From contig CAKUMP010000097.1 of assembly GCA_934667795.1 (NCBI GenBank), forward strand, positions 1 to 8,187: a DNA stretch of 8,187 nt, given 5' to 3'. The position numbers and the translations under genes were made by a program. This stretch comes from an uncultured Chthoniobacterales bacterium (GTDB taxonomy: Bacteria > Verrucomicrobiota > Verrucomicrobiia > Chthoniobacterales > CAKUMP01). The notes below the pieces were generated by a model that did not search any database, was not told the origin of the DNA, and saw nothing but the letters and a program-made list of their open reading frames with translations. Shown here piece by piece: positions 1 to 5,713 of this stretch; within the stretch, counting starts at the first letter, position 1, and every line of letters starts with the position of its first letter.

Positions 1-88
1 TAGCGTATGGGATGGGCGAACAACCTTCGCATGGCGAAACTTACACGTCGTTCGAACCAAAGCGGTGCAGAGCCCCGCACTCCAAATT
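1..88. repeat. REP-like palindromic repeat, copy 1 (left end cut by window edge)
   Basis: Positions 51-88 match 4265-4302 at 37 of 38 bases; the only difference is at 56/4270. The shared core holds GCGGTGC and CCCCGCACTCC, which can pair with each other. Upstream, the stretch CAACC-TTCGCAT (21-32) reappears, with one extra C, on the opposite strand within the spacer of the second element (4228-4241). Copy 1 therefore looks like arm plus spacer of the same element, with its other arm left of position 1. GCGAA-caacc-TTCGC (16-30) is a perfect 5-bp stem. The class resembles REP/BIME elements mobilised by RAYT-type transposases; that assignment is inference, since no transposase gene is present here. 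Confidence 0.7.
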
Positions 89-123
89 CTTCTCGTGTAG
101 TGGAAAAATCTCTGACATGCCAA

Positions 124-176
124 GGATTAATTAGGGACGGGGATTAATTAGGGACGGAGCAATTAGGGACAGAGCC
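124..176. repeat. Short tandem repeat, 17-bp unit plus degenerate third copy
   Basis: GGATTAATTAGGGACGG occurs at 124-140 and again, identical and directly adjacent, at 141-157. A third, diverged unit (AATTAGGGAC, then AGAGCC) follows at 161-176. Motifs of the kind ATTAGGGACGG are, from memory, common beside REP-associated tyrosine transposase genes in environmental bacteria, which would fit the REP-like element just upstream. No coding potential is visible. Confidence 0.65.
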
Positions 177-236
177 GTAAACGTAACCTCCTAATGACGA
201 CCTATTACCGTATCCTGAATGTTTCTTTTTATTCAC

Positions 237-259
237 CCATTCTAAAAATGGCGTTTTTT
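237..259 (+). terminator. Possible weak Rho-independent terminator
   Basis: CCATT (237-241) and AATGG (247-251) form a 5-bp stem around a 5-nt loop, followed two bases later by six T residues (254-259). The stem is short and AT-rich, so the call is weak. It could end transcription entering from a gene left of the window, before the amt promoter. Confidence 0.25.
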
Positions 260-342
260 ATACACATTAAACACTCCATCCAGCATCCCAACGGGCTTTT
301 TCTCAGAACTTTTCTCTGAAACCCTCATGCATCGCAAGAGCC

Positions 343-358
343 TGGCATGTCATGTGCT
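343..358 (+). promoter_or_regulatory. Sigma-54 (RpoN) -24/-12 promoter upstream of amt
   Basis: TGGCATGTCATGTGCT fits the RpoN consensus TGGCAC-G-N4-TTGCW with exact GG-to-GC spacing. The invariant GG (344-345) and GC (356-357) are present; mismatches are T348 for C and G354 for T. Transcription would start near 369 and leave a leader of about 63 nt before the amt ATG. RpoN control of amtB-glnK operons under nitrogen limitation is well established in proteobacteria. No convincing NtrC-type activator site was seen upstream. Confidence 0.7.
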
Positions 359-368
359 AAGGGGGGCG

Positions 369-431
369 ATCAGGATCTCACGGGAAATCGTGAAACATTA
401 CAGAAAAACAAAACCAACCATTATTTAAAAT
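369..431 (+). other. Inferred amt 5' leader with small hairpin
   Basis: The leader predicted from the sigma-54 site is A-rich just before the gene and has no clear Shine-Dalgarno sequence ahead of the ATG at 432. It contains one small perfect hairpin, TCACG (378-382) paired with CGTGA (389-393) around a 6-nt loop. No riboswitch was recognised. The rest of the 1-431 gap (177-342) shows nothing else I can support. Confidence 0.35.
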
Positions 432-1781
432 ATGCACATAACAATATGTAAAACAGTTTGTCTTCTTTGGCTTGTTGGGATGAGTTTAGGCGGCTCTACC
501 ATTTGGGCACAAGAAACGGGGAGTGTGGAAACCGCGAGCGTGGCTCCCATCACAGAAACCGTTGCGGCGATTGACTCCGGAGATAACGCGTGGATGCTGG
601 TCAGTTCTCTGTTGGTGCTGTTTATGTCGTTGCCCGGGCTGGCACTTTTTTATGGGGGAATTGTTCGCAGTAAAAATGTGTTGTCTGTATTTGGGCAAAT
701 TTTTGGGATTGCGGGGATAGCGGCATTGCTTTGGTGGGCAGTGGGATTCAGCCTGGTTTTTTCTGAAGGAAATGCATTTATCGGGGGATTATCCAAAGCC
801 TTTTTTGCGGGAGTGGATGGCAATCCTGAGACGTTAGGGACAGTTTCAGAAAACATTTTTGCTATTTTTCAGCTTACTTTTGCGATTATTACCCCCGCTT
901 TGATTATTGGTGCGGTGGCGGAACGGATGAAATTTGCGGCAGTAATGGCATTCGTGATAGTCTGGCTTCTGGCCGTTTATTTTCCGTTTGCGCATATGGT
1001 CTGGGGCGGCGGTTATCTGGCAACGACGATCAAGGCGATCGATTTTGCGGGGGGGACCGTCGTACACATGACCTCCGGATTTTCCGCGCTTGTTCTTTGT
1101 ATCATTTTAGGTAAACGCAAGGGGCATGGAAGCGCATTTCCTCCACACAGTGTGGTATTAACCGCAATCGGGACAGGGATTCTTTGGGTCGGCTGGTATG
1201 GATTCAATGCCGGATCCGCAGGCGCAGCGGACGGAATTGCTGGAAATGCATTCGCAACAACCACTTTTGCTGCTGCGATCGGTGGGTTTTCCTGGGGGAT
1301 TTCTGAATGGATTTTTAAAGGAAAACCCAGCGTGCTCGGGATCAGTTCCGGGGTGATTGGCGGACTGGTCGCTATTACGCCGGCAGCGGGCTTTGTAAGC
1401 GTAGGTTCCTCTGTGCTCTTTGGCCTGCTCGGCGGGTTTGTTCCATTTCTGGCAGTGACGTATTTGAAGAAAATTTTTGGATATGATGACGCGCTGGATA
1501 CTTTTGGGATCCACGGTGTCGGTGGTGCTTTGGGTGCAATTCTGACAGGAGTTTTTGCTGATGGAAAAATTAATGGACTGGTCGCAGAGCTGAACGCGGA
1601 GGGCGTGAACCTTGTGGCGGAACAGGTAAAAGCAGTGCTGGTGACCGCGGTCTGGAGCGTGATCGCAACAGTGGTCATTGCTTACGCGGTAAAATGGACC
1701 ATCGGCCTTCGGGTTTCTGAAGAAGTCGAACAGGCAGGACTCGATGTCAGCGAGCATGGAGAAGACGGGTATATTATCTAA
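432..1781 (+). CDS. amt: Ammonium transporter Amt (AmtB/Rh family)
   Basis: Inner-membrane channel for ammonium, 449 aa, close to the usual length for signal-bearing Amt proteins. The N-terminus (1-26) is a signal peptide with a likely cut after IWA, so the start at 432 is preferred over the internal Met at residue 17, although no Shine-Dalgarno is obvious. Family landmarks in order: PGLALFYGGIVR (68-79), FQLTF (146-150, the E. coli Phe107 position at F150), AVAERMKF (161-168), W191 (Trp148 site), D204, the twin histidines H212 in VVHMTSG and H361 in FGIHGVGG, and pore Phe F258 in GWYGFNAG. About 11 membrane segments follow the signal. The C-terminal tail (LRVSEEVEQAGLDVSEHGE) is the conserved PII-contacting region. 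All key residues are present, so a working channel is expected. The gene is followed after 17 bp by glnK and lies behind a sigma-54 promoter. It ends in tandem stops (TAATAA). Confidence 0.97.
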   Translation: MHITICKTVCLLWLVGMSLGGSTIWAQETGSVETASVAPITETVAAIDSGDNAWMLVSSLLVLFMSLPGLALFYGGIVRSKNVLSVFGQIFGIAGIAALLWWAVGFSLVFSEGNAFIGGLSKAFFAGVDGNPETLGTVSENIFAIFQLTFAIITPALIIGAVAERMKFAAVMAFVIVWLLAVYFPFAHMVWGGGYLATTIKAIDFAGGTVVHMTSGFSALVLCIILGKRKGHGSAFPPHSVVLTAIGTGILWVGWYGFNAGSAGAADGIAGNAFATTTFAAAIGGFSWGISEWIFKGKPSVLGISSGVIGGLVAITPAAGFVSVGSSVLFGLLGGFVPFLAVTYLKKIFGYDDALDTFGIHGVGGALGAILTGVFADGKINGLVAELNAEGVNLVAEQVKAVLVTAVWSVIATVVIAYAVKWTIGLRVSEEVEQAGLDVSEHGEDGYII

Positions 1782-1782
1782 T

Positions 1783-1790
1783 AAAGGAGA
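1783..1790 (+). promoter_or_regulatory. Strong ribosome binding site of glnK
   Basis: AAAGGAGA lies 8 nt before the ATG at 1799, right after the amt stop codon. It fixes the glnK start and is the only textbook Shine-Dalgarno among the start sites in this window; amt, the minus-strand hydrolase and the HlyD gene all lack one. Confidence 0.85.
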
Positions 1791-1798
1791 ACCATTGT

Positions 1799-2137
1799 AT
1801 GAAAAAAATCGAAACCATTATCAAACCATTCAAACTGGAAGAAGTAAAAGAAGCATTGGCAGAATTGGGGATTGAAGGAATGACCGTAACCGAGGTCAAA
1901 GGCTTCGGCCGCCAGAAAGGGCATACCGAAATCTATCGTGGAAGTGAATATACCGTCGATTTTCTTCCAAAAATCAAACTGGAAATTGTGGTCATAGAAG
2001 AAATGGTAGAAAGCGCCGTAAAAGCCATCATCCAGTCCGCAAGAACCGGAAAAATCGGCGACGGAAAAATATTCGTCCTCCCGATCGAAGACGCTATCCG
2101 TATCCGCACAAGCGAGTTAGGCCCCAACGCATTATAG
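1799..2137 (+). CDS. glnK: PII nitrogen regulatory protein (GlnK/GlnB)
   Basis: Small trimeric signal protein of 112 aa, the standard PII length. PII proteins bind ATP/ADP and 2-oxoglutarate and, in the GlnK role, plug the cytoplasmic face of Amt when nitrogen is sufficient. Visible motifs: MKKIETIIKPFKLEEVKEAL at the start, TEVKGFGRQKGH (31-42) leading into the T-loop, Y51 in RGSEYTVDFLPK (the uridylylation site in GlnD-bearing bacteria), the B-loop TGKIGDGKIFV (83-93), and the C-loop arginines R101 and R103 in RIRT. Nothing is missing. It is co-transcribed with amt, and this pairing is why glnK is preferred over glnB; sequence alone does not separate the two. The 3' end faces the convergent hydrolase gene across 6 bp, leaving no room for a terminator between them. 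Confidence 0.96.
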   Translation: MKKIETIIKPFKLEEVKEALAELGIEGMTVTEVKGFGRQKGHTEIYRGSEYTVDFLPKIKLEIVVIEEMVESAVKAIIQSARTGKIGDGKIFVLPIEDAIRIRTSELGPNAL

Positions 2138-2143
2138 AATCAT

Positions 2144-3865
2144 TCAGAGAGGGTTCATCCCGTTGTGGCGAGTGGTGAAGGGGTGTTCCGGGCGGTCGTG
2201 ATTCAGCTTTTCGTACAGCTCTGGACGGCGATGGCTGAACAATTCTTCAGGGGGCACCAGACGGTGGGCAAGACCGTTTCGGTAAGACTTTAAATAGACA
2301 TTTTCCGAAAAGGTTTTTTCCGCCTGAGTGTGGTCCGGAATAAATACCCCTCGGGGCGCATCCAGATCAATATCCGCTAGCAAGACCTGATCGGAATAAT
2401 AAGGAGATGCCGCAACAATAGCTCCGGTCGGATCAATAATATGACTGCGTTGTCCTGGGTCAGAAAATGCAAGGTGGGCGGAGACCACAAAATGCCCGTT
2501 ATCCATCGCCCGGGTCTGATTCAGGAGGGTGTTGACATACCCACTGGCCCCCCAGGACATGCTGGGGTTGAAAACGATATCCACCCCTTGCATCGCAAAA
2601 AGACGATCCAGTTCCGGCGCATACACATCCCCACAAAGACGAATGCCGATGCGTCCAAAGTCGGTATCATAAACTTCCTGACCATTTCCCTGTCCATAAA
2701 GCATGATGCGAGAGGTGTGGACTTGTTCCCCATCACGGTTCCACAGGACGCCGGTACTCGGACGGCGCTCTGTGGCGGCCAGTGGATCCTGACTTTCATT
2801 GGGAAGACGCATCCCGCCAATCAGCAACCAACTGCCAGCTTCACGCGTTTTTTCCAATGCCGCTTCAATTGCTTCCGCAATGTGTGGCTCGTCCGGACGA
2901 CAACCCTTTTCCATTTCAGTGCTGACAATAATATCAGGCTGATGCTGACAGGCCTCTTCGACCAGTGAAAGAAATGTCGGGTCGCCGACTTGCACTTCGT
3001 ATCGATGCGACAAAAGTGCAACCCGAATTTGACGCTTGGCATAGGCAGGCTTGGGCGCCGGTGCGTAAGCCTGCCGTAATGGGGCAAAAAAACGTTTCCG
3101 AGAATCATTAAAATAAAGTTTCCAAACGTCGCACCCGCCATACAGAACCATATTTCCCATTTTTTCCGGCGGATAACAGCGCTGATCCAGGCGAAGCGTC
3201 GCAACCGCAACACCTGCGGAATAACCGGTGGAACCCAGCGTTGCTCCATTTTGATCTATAATGACAGAAGACGCCATGGGAGTCCCGGAAATGGACATTT
3301 CTTCGTTGTGCACGAGTTTTGTCTGACGAGAGGTCGGACGCGCCAGTAAAAATGGGAGGTTGGTGTCAAATGCTCGGGTTGCCGGGCTGTGGATCGAATA
3401 AAAATGGTCGTAACAAGCGGATGGTTCGTCGAGATGCACCAGAAACGTCGCACCTTGTTGCGCGAGGCTCCAATGGACTTCAGGAAAATAAATATCACTG
3501 CCGATGCTCAAACCGATGCGTCCCAGTGGAGTATCGATCGGGTGAAGGGTATTCCCGGGCTGGAAAGATTCGCCCGGGAGAGAATGCGTCTGATCATATC
3601 GCCCGATCCGTTCCCCCTCAGGTGACAAAATAACCGCAGTCTTTTTGTTGTCATTTTGGAATCCGCCAATCAAAAAACACTCAAGCTGACGCGCCCATTG
3701 GGCCAGTTTTTGTTCAGGATCATTGCCGGAAGGGAACCCAAAGGGAAGCACCAGCAAAGAAACCCACTTAGGCGGTAACTGATCAAGAACGGCCTCAATA
3801 GCCTCCGGCTGATTTTCGTCCAAATCGAGCGCTGCCACACCAACAGGTAAATGCGATAAGTTCAT
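2144..3865 (-). CDS. Tandem carbon-nitrogen hydrolase (nitrilase superfamily) with degenerate N-terminal domain
   Basis: Protein of 573 aa with two nitrilase-fold domains, about 5-265 and 278-535; typical members have one domain of 260-330 aa. Canonical members hydrolyse amides, nitriles or carbamoyl groups with a Glu-Lys-Cys triad. In the C-terminal copy, IIVSTEMEKG gives E317 and RLCGDVYAPE gives C411, but the Lys position (HTSRIML) is R386. In the N-terminal copy all three are replaced: VLPFGF has F42 for Glu, RYDQTHSLPGE has Q92 for Lys, and LSIGSDIYFPE has G122 for Cys, while the flanking fold signatures stay clear. The N-terminal half is thus a likely pseudo-domain, and the C-terminal half is active only if Arg is tolerated. 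No signal peptide is visible, so a cytoplasmic location is likely. The start at 3865 abuts a repeat array and has no Shine-Dalgarno. The substrate is unknown. A nitrogen-scavenging role is suggested only by the convergent amt-glnK operon. Confidence 0.88.
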   Translation of the reverse strand: MNLSHLPVGVAALDLDENQPEAIEAVLDQLPPKWVSLLVLPFGFPSGNDPEQKLAQWARQLECFLIGGFQNDNKKTAVILSPEGERIGRYDQTHSLPGESFQPGNTLHPIDTPLGRIGLSIGSDIYFPEVHWSLAQQGATFLVHLDEPSACYDHFYSIHSPATRAFDTNLPFLLARPTSRQTKLVHNEEMSISGTPMASSVIIDQNGATLGSTGYSAGVAVATLRLDQRCYPPEKMGNMVLYGGCDVWKLYFNDSRKRFFAPLRQAYAPAPKPAYAKRQIRVALLSHRYEVQVGDPTFLSLVEEACQHQPDIIVSTEMEKGCRPDEPHIAEAIEAALEKTREAGSWLLIGGMRLPNESQDPLAATERRPSTGVLWNRDGEQVHTSRIMLYGQGNGQEVYDTDFGRIGIRLCGDVYAPELDRLFAMQGVDIVFNPSMSWGASGYVNTLLNQTRAMDNGHFVVSAHLAFSDPGQRSHIIDPTGAIVAASPYYSDQVLLADIDLDAPRGVFIPDHTQAEKTFSENVYLKSYRNGLAHRLVPPEELFSHRRPELYEKLNHDRPEHPFTTRHNGMNPL

Positions 3866-3867
3866 GG

Positions 3868-4081
3868 TTTAACCACAAAATACACAAAACCACAGAATAC
3901 ACAAATAGACAAAACCACAAAATACACTGAAGAATCATCGAAACCACAGAAGGACTTGGTCCTGTTTAACCACAGAGGACCTGTTTTTTAACCACAGAAT
4001 ACACAGAATTGAGTCTTCGAAATAGCCTATCTAATATTATTTTAAATAAAATAGGCAATGCACAGAATGTTTTTTTAAGGG
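3868..4081. repeat. ACCACA/TACAC repeat array, left arm of long inverted repeat
   Basis: Degenerate units of the type AACCACA(G/A)AATACAC recur at 3870-3884, 3888-3904, 3913-3928, 3941-3955, 3966-3979 and 3988-4004, with a last partial unit near 4061. Positions 3913-4004 and 4057-4081 align colinearly, in reverse complement, with 4457-4543 and 4432-4454. Shared details include an AAAAACAGG stretch and the TGAA/TTCA joint, so this is a real copied segment and not only a shared simple motif. The array stops two bases from the hydrolase start codon, so it forms that gene's 5' leader. The left arm carries an extra 50-bp insert (about 4005-4056) absent from the right arm. Confidence 0.8.
4025..4056. 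repeat. AT-rich hairpin inside the left arm
   Basis: GCCTAT (4025-4030) pairs with ATAGGC (4051-4056). An alternative inner stem pairs TATTTT (4038-4043) with AAAATA (4048-4053); the two structures exclude each other. It lies in the segment that is missing from the right arm of the large inverted repeat, so it may be a later insertion. It is too AT-rich and lacks a following T-run, so I do not call it a terminator. Confidence 0.4.
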
Positions 4082-4176
4082 TTTTAATGCGGAATCCATT
4101 CGGACCACGGAGTCGGAAGTCTTATAAATTAAATTATTTTTAGGGGGTTTAGTGTATGATCGTTTTGGACTACGGT

Positions 4177-4303
4177 AAATTTGGGAGTGCGGCGATTTCC
4201 GCCGCTTTGGATCATATCGAAGGGGATATGCGAAGGGTTGTTGCGTATTGAAGCTTTTTGGTCATTCGATCCAAAGCGGTGCAGAGCCCCGCACTCCAAA
4301 TTT
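4177..4303. repeat. REP-like inverted-repeat pair, copy 2 (complete)
   Basis: Arm 4177-4213 (AAATTTGGGAGTGCGG, then CCGCTTTGGATC) is the imperfect reverse complement of arm 4268-4303. The first arm has its own perfect stem GCGGCG-atttc-CGCCGC (4189-4205). The second arm is almost identical to positions 51-88. The 54-bp spacer includes a conserved ATGCGAAGGGTTG block (4228-4240) that is also in the first copy on the opposite strand. The arm-spacer-arm layout is that of a REP doublet (BIME) or a small non-autonomous element. No transposase is encoded here. The flanking gene-free sequence (4082-4176 and 4304-4431) shows nothing I can name. Confidence 0.7.
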
Positions 4304-4431
4304 GGCGACGGGGACATCGACGTTCCTCAAAATAACATGTCAACGTTTTAAAAAGTGCGTAAAACAATTTATCGATTCCAAAATATAAGCATCAAAGACA
4401 TTCATTAGGACATAACCCTTTCTACACAACC

Positions 4432-4543
4432 CCCTTAAAAATCTTCTGTGCATTTTGTGTATTCTGTGGTTAAAAAAAACAGGATCTCTGTGGTTTTAAA
4501 AAGTTCTGTGGTTTCTGTGGTTCTTTCAGTGTATTTTGTGGTT
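4432..4543. repeat. ACCACA/TACAC repeat array, right arm of long inverted repeat
   Basis: Reverse-orientation units (GTGTATTCTGTGGTTAA at 4457-4473, CTCTGTGGTT at 4486-4495, TTCTGTGGTTTCTGTGGTT at 4504-4522, GTGTATTTTGTGGTT at 4529-4543) mirror the left arm. The array ends 12 bp before the HlyD-gene ATG, so both divergent genes begin directly behind homologous repeat sequence. No Shine-Dalgarno sequence is seen between the array and the start codon. Confidence 0.8.
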
Positions 4544-4555
4544 AAGTAATTTTTT

Positions 4556-5632
4556 ATGAGTCAGAGAAAAGCAAACAAGCGTACGGTGGAAATCATTCTG
4601 GTGGGTGCAGCGATTCTGGTGGGGGTCGTGGCATGGTGGCATTCGAAGGGAGAGGGGGAGGACAATAACCTCGTGAGTGGGAACGGACGTATCGAAGCGG
4701 TGGAGATCGATATTGCGGCGAGGCAACCAGGCAGGATTGAAGAGATTTTGGTGAAAGAAGGGGAATTTGTCACGCAGGGGCAAAAACTTGTTCTGATGGA
4801 TACACGCGTGATGGAAGCGCAGCTTCGTCAGGAAGAAGCGCGGTCTCATCAGTCAGAAAGTGCGGTTTTTACTGCCAAAAGCCAATTGCAGTTAAGGGAA
4901 GCAGAGAAACTGGCTGCGGAGGCACTGCTGACACAACGAGAGTCCGAGTTGGAGATTGCAGCAAAGCGTCTGGCGCGTTCCAGTACGCTGGCGAAGGAAG
5001 GATCGAGTGCACAGCAGGAAGTCGATGACGATACCGCCAGCGTCAAAATTGCGGAAGCATCGGTTCGTGCTGCAAAAGCGCAGATTGCATCGGCGGAAGC
5101 CGCCATATCGGCAGCAACCGCAGAGATTCGCGGGGCAGAATCAGCCGTTTTGGCTGCAAAGGCGAGTGTGGAACGGATCGAACAGGAAATTTCGGATGCA
5201 GTGTTAGTTGCGCCTCGAGCGGGCAGGGTCCAGTATCTGATCGCTCAGACCGGTGAGGTGGTGGGGTCGGGTGCACGTATCCTCAATATGCTGGATTTCG
5301 AAGATGTGTATATGACATTTTTTCTGCCGACAGAAATTGTCGGAAAAATTGCGATTGGAGCAGAGGTGCGTCTGGTGATGGATGCTGCCCCCGATCGCGT
5401 GGTACCTGCAGCGATTTCTTTTGTGTCGGATGTCGCGCAGTTCACGCCCAAAACAGTCGAAACCAAAATCGAGCGTCAGAAGCTGATGTTTCGCGTAAAA
5501 GCCCGGGTATCCCAGGAGTTGTTGCAGAAATATATTAAACAGGTGAAGACCGGGCTCCCCGGTATGGCGTATTTACGGGTGGATGAAGAACGCCCCTGGC
5601 CCGCATTTTTACAGGAAGGGTTGGTTGAATGA
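4556..5632 (+). CDS. yhiI: HlyD-family membrane fusion (periplasmic adaptor) protein, YhiI-like
   Basis: Adaptor subunit of 358 aa that would link an inner-membrane ABC exporter to the periplasm or an outer-membrane channel. Residues 1-10 are positively charged and 12-28 form a single membrane anchor, giving an N-in, periplasmic-body topology. SGNGRIEAVEIDIAARQPGRI (41-61) and VKEGEFVTQGQKLVLMDTR (66-84) form the first half of the lipoyl-like domain. Residues 86-212 are an Ala/Glu/Gln-rich coiled-coil hairpin. LVAPRAGRVQY (217-227) starts the second lipoyl half. VYMTFFLPTE (251-260) and AQFTPKTVET (294-303) lie in the beta-barrel and membrane-proximal part. From recalled family sequences it matches E. 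coli YhiI closely in length and in these motifs. It is followed after 81 bp by an RbbA-type gene, the same order as yhiI-rbbA-yhhJ in enterobacteria. It starts right behind a repeat array. The export substrate is unknown. Confidence 0.92.
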   Translation: MSQRKANKRTVEIILVGAAILVGVVAWWHSKGEGEDNNLVSGNGRIEAVEIDIAARQPGRIEEILVKEGEFVTQGQKLVLMDTRVMEAQLRQEEARSHQSESAVFTAKSQLQLREAEKLAAEALLTQRESELEIAAKRLARSSTLAKEGSSAQQEVDDDTASVKIAEASVRAAKAQIASAEAAISAATAEIRGAESAVLAAKASVERIEQEISDAVLVAPRAGRVQYLIAQTGEVVGSGARILNMLDFEDVYMTFFLPTEIVGKIAIGAEVRLVMDAAPDRVVPAAISFVSDVAQFTPKTVETKIERQKLMFRVKARVSQELLQKYIKQVKTGLPGMAYLRVDEERPWPAFLQEGLVE

Positions 5633-5636
5633 CAAG

Positions 5637-5667
5637 GGACAGTGGACAGTGGACAAGTGACAGTGGA
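5637..5667. repeat. GGACAGT heptamer tandem repeat between adaptor and ABC genes
   Basis: GGACAGT (5637-5643) and GGACAGT (5644-5650) are perfect copies, followed by GGACAAGT (5651-5658), GACAGT (5659-5664) and a partial unit. It begins four bases after the adaptor stop codon and fills part of the 81-bp gap to the next gene. Similar short tandem tracts at gene junctions are common in repeat-rich environmental genomes. No hairpin is apparent. Confidence 0.6.
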
Positions 5668-5713
5668 TTTTCTCGATGAGATTCTAAACCTGTAACGGGA
5701 GCAATTTTTTATT

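Noticed and set aside
62..80. NtrC-like half sites (GGTGC and GCAC) upstream of amt
   Set aside because: The half sites point the wrong way for the GCAC-N-GTGC type palindrome and belong to the REP-like repeat, which also occurs far from amt.
1013..1678. Long minus-strand open frame (221 codons) opposite amt
   Set aside because: It lies wholly inside the well-supported amt gene; its product is Pro/Ser/Thr/Ala-rich, as expected from the complementary strand, with no recognisable domain.
3868..4010. Possible CRISPR array
   Set aside because: Units are short and degenerate, intervals vary from a few to about 30 bases, there are no unique spacers of constant length, and no cas gene is nearby.
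4025..4056. Hairpin as a terminator or attenuator
   Set aside because: The stem is only six pairs with an AT-rich interior, no T-run follows, and no gene ends nearby.
4129..4317. Small minus-strand open frame in the intergenic region
   Set aside because: It is a translation of the REP-like palindrome pair, with no ribosome site and no protein character.
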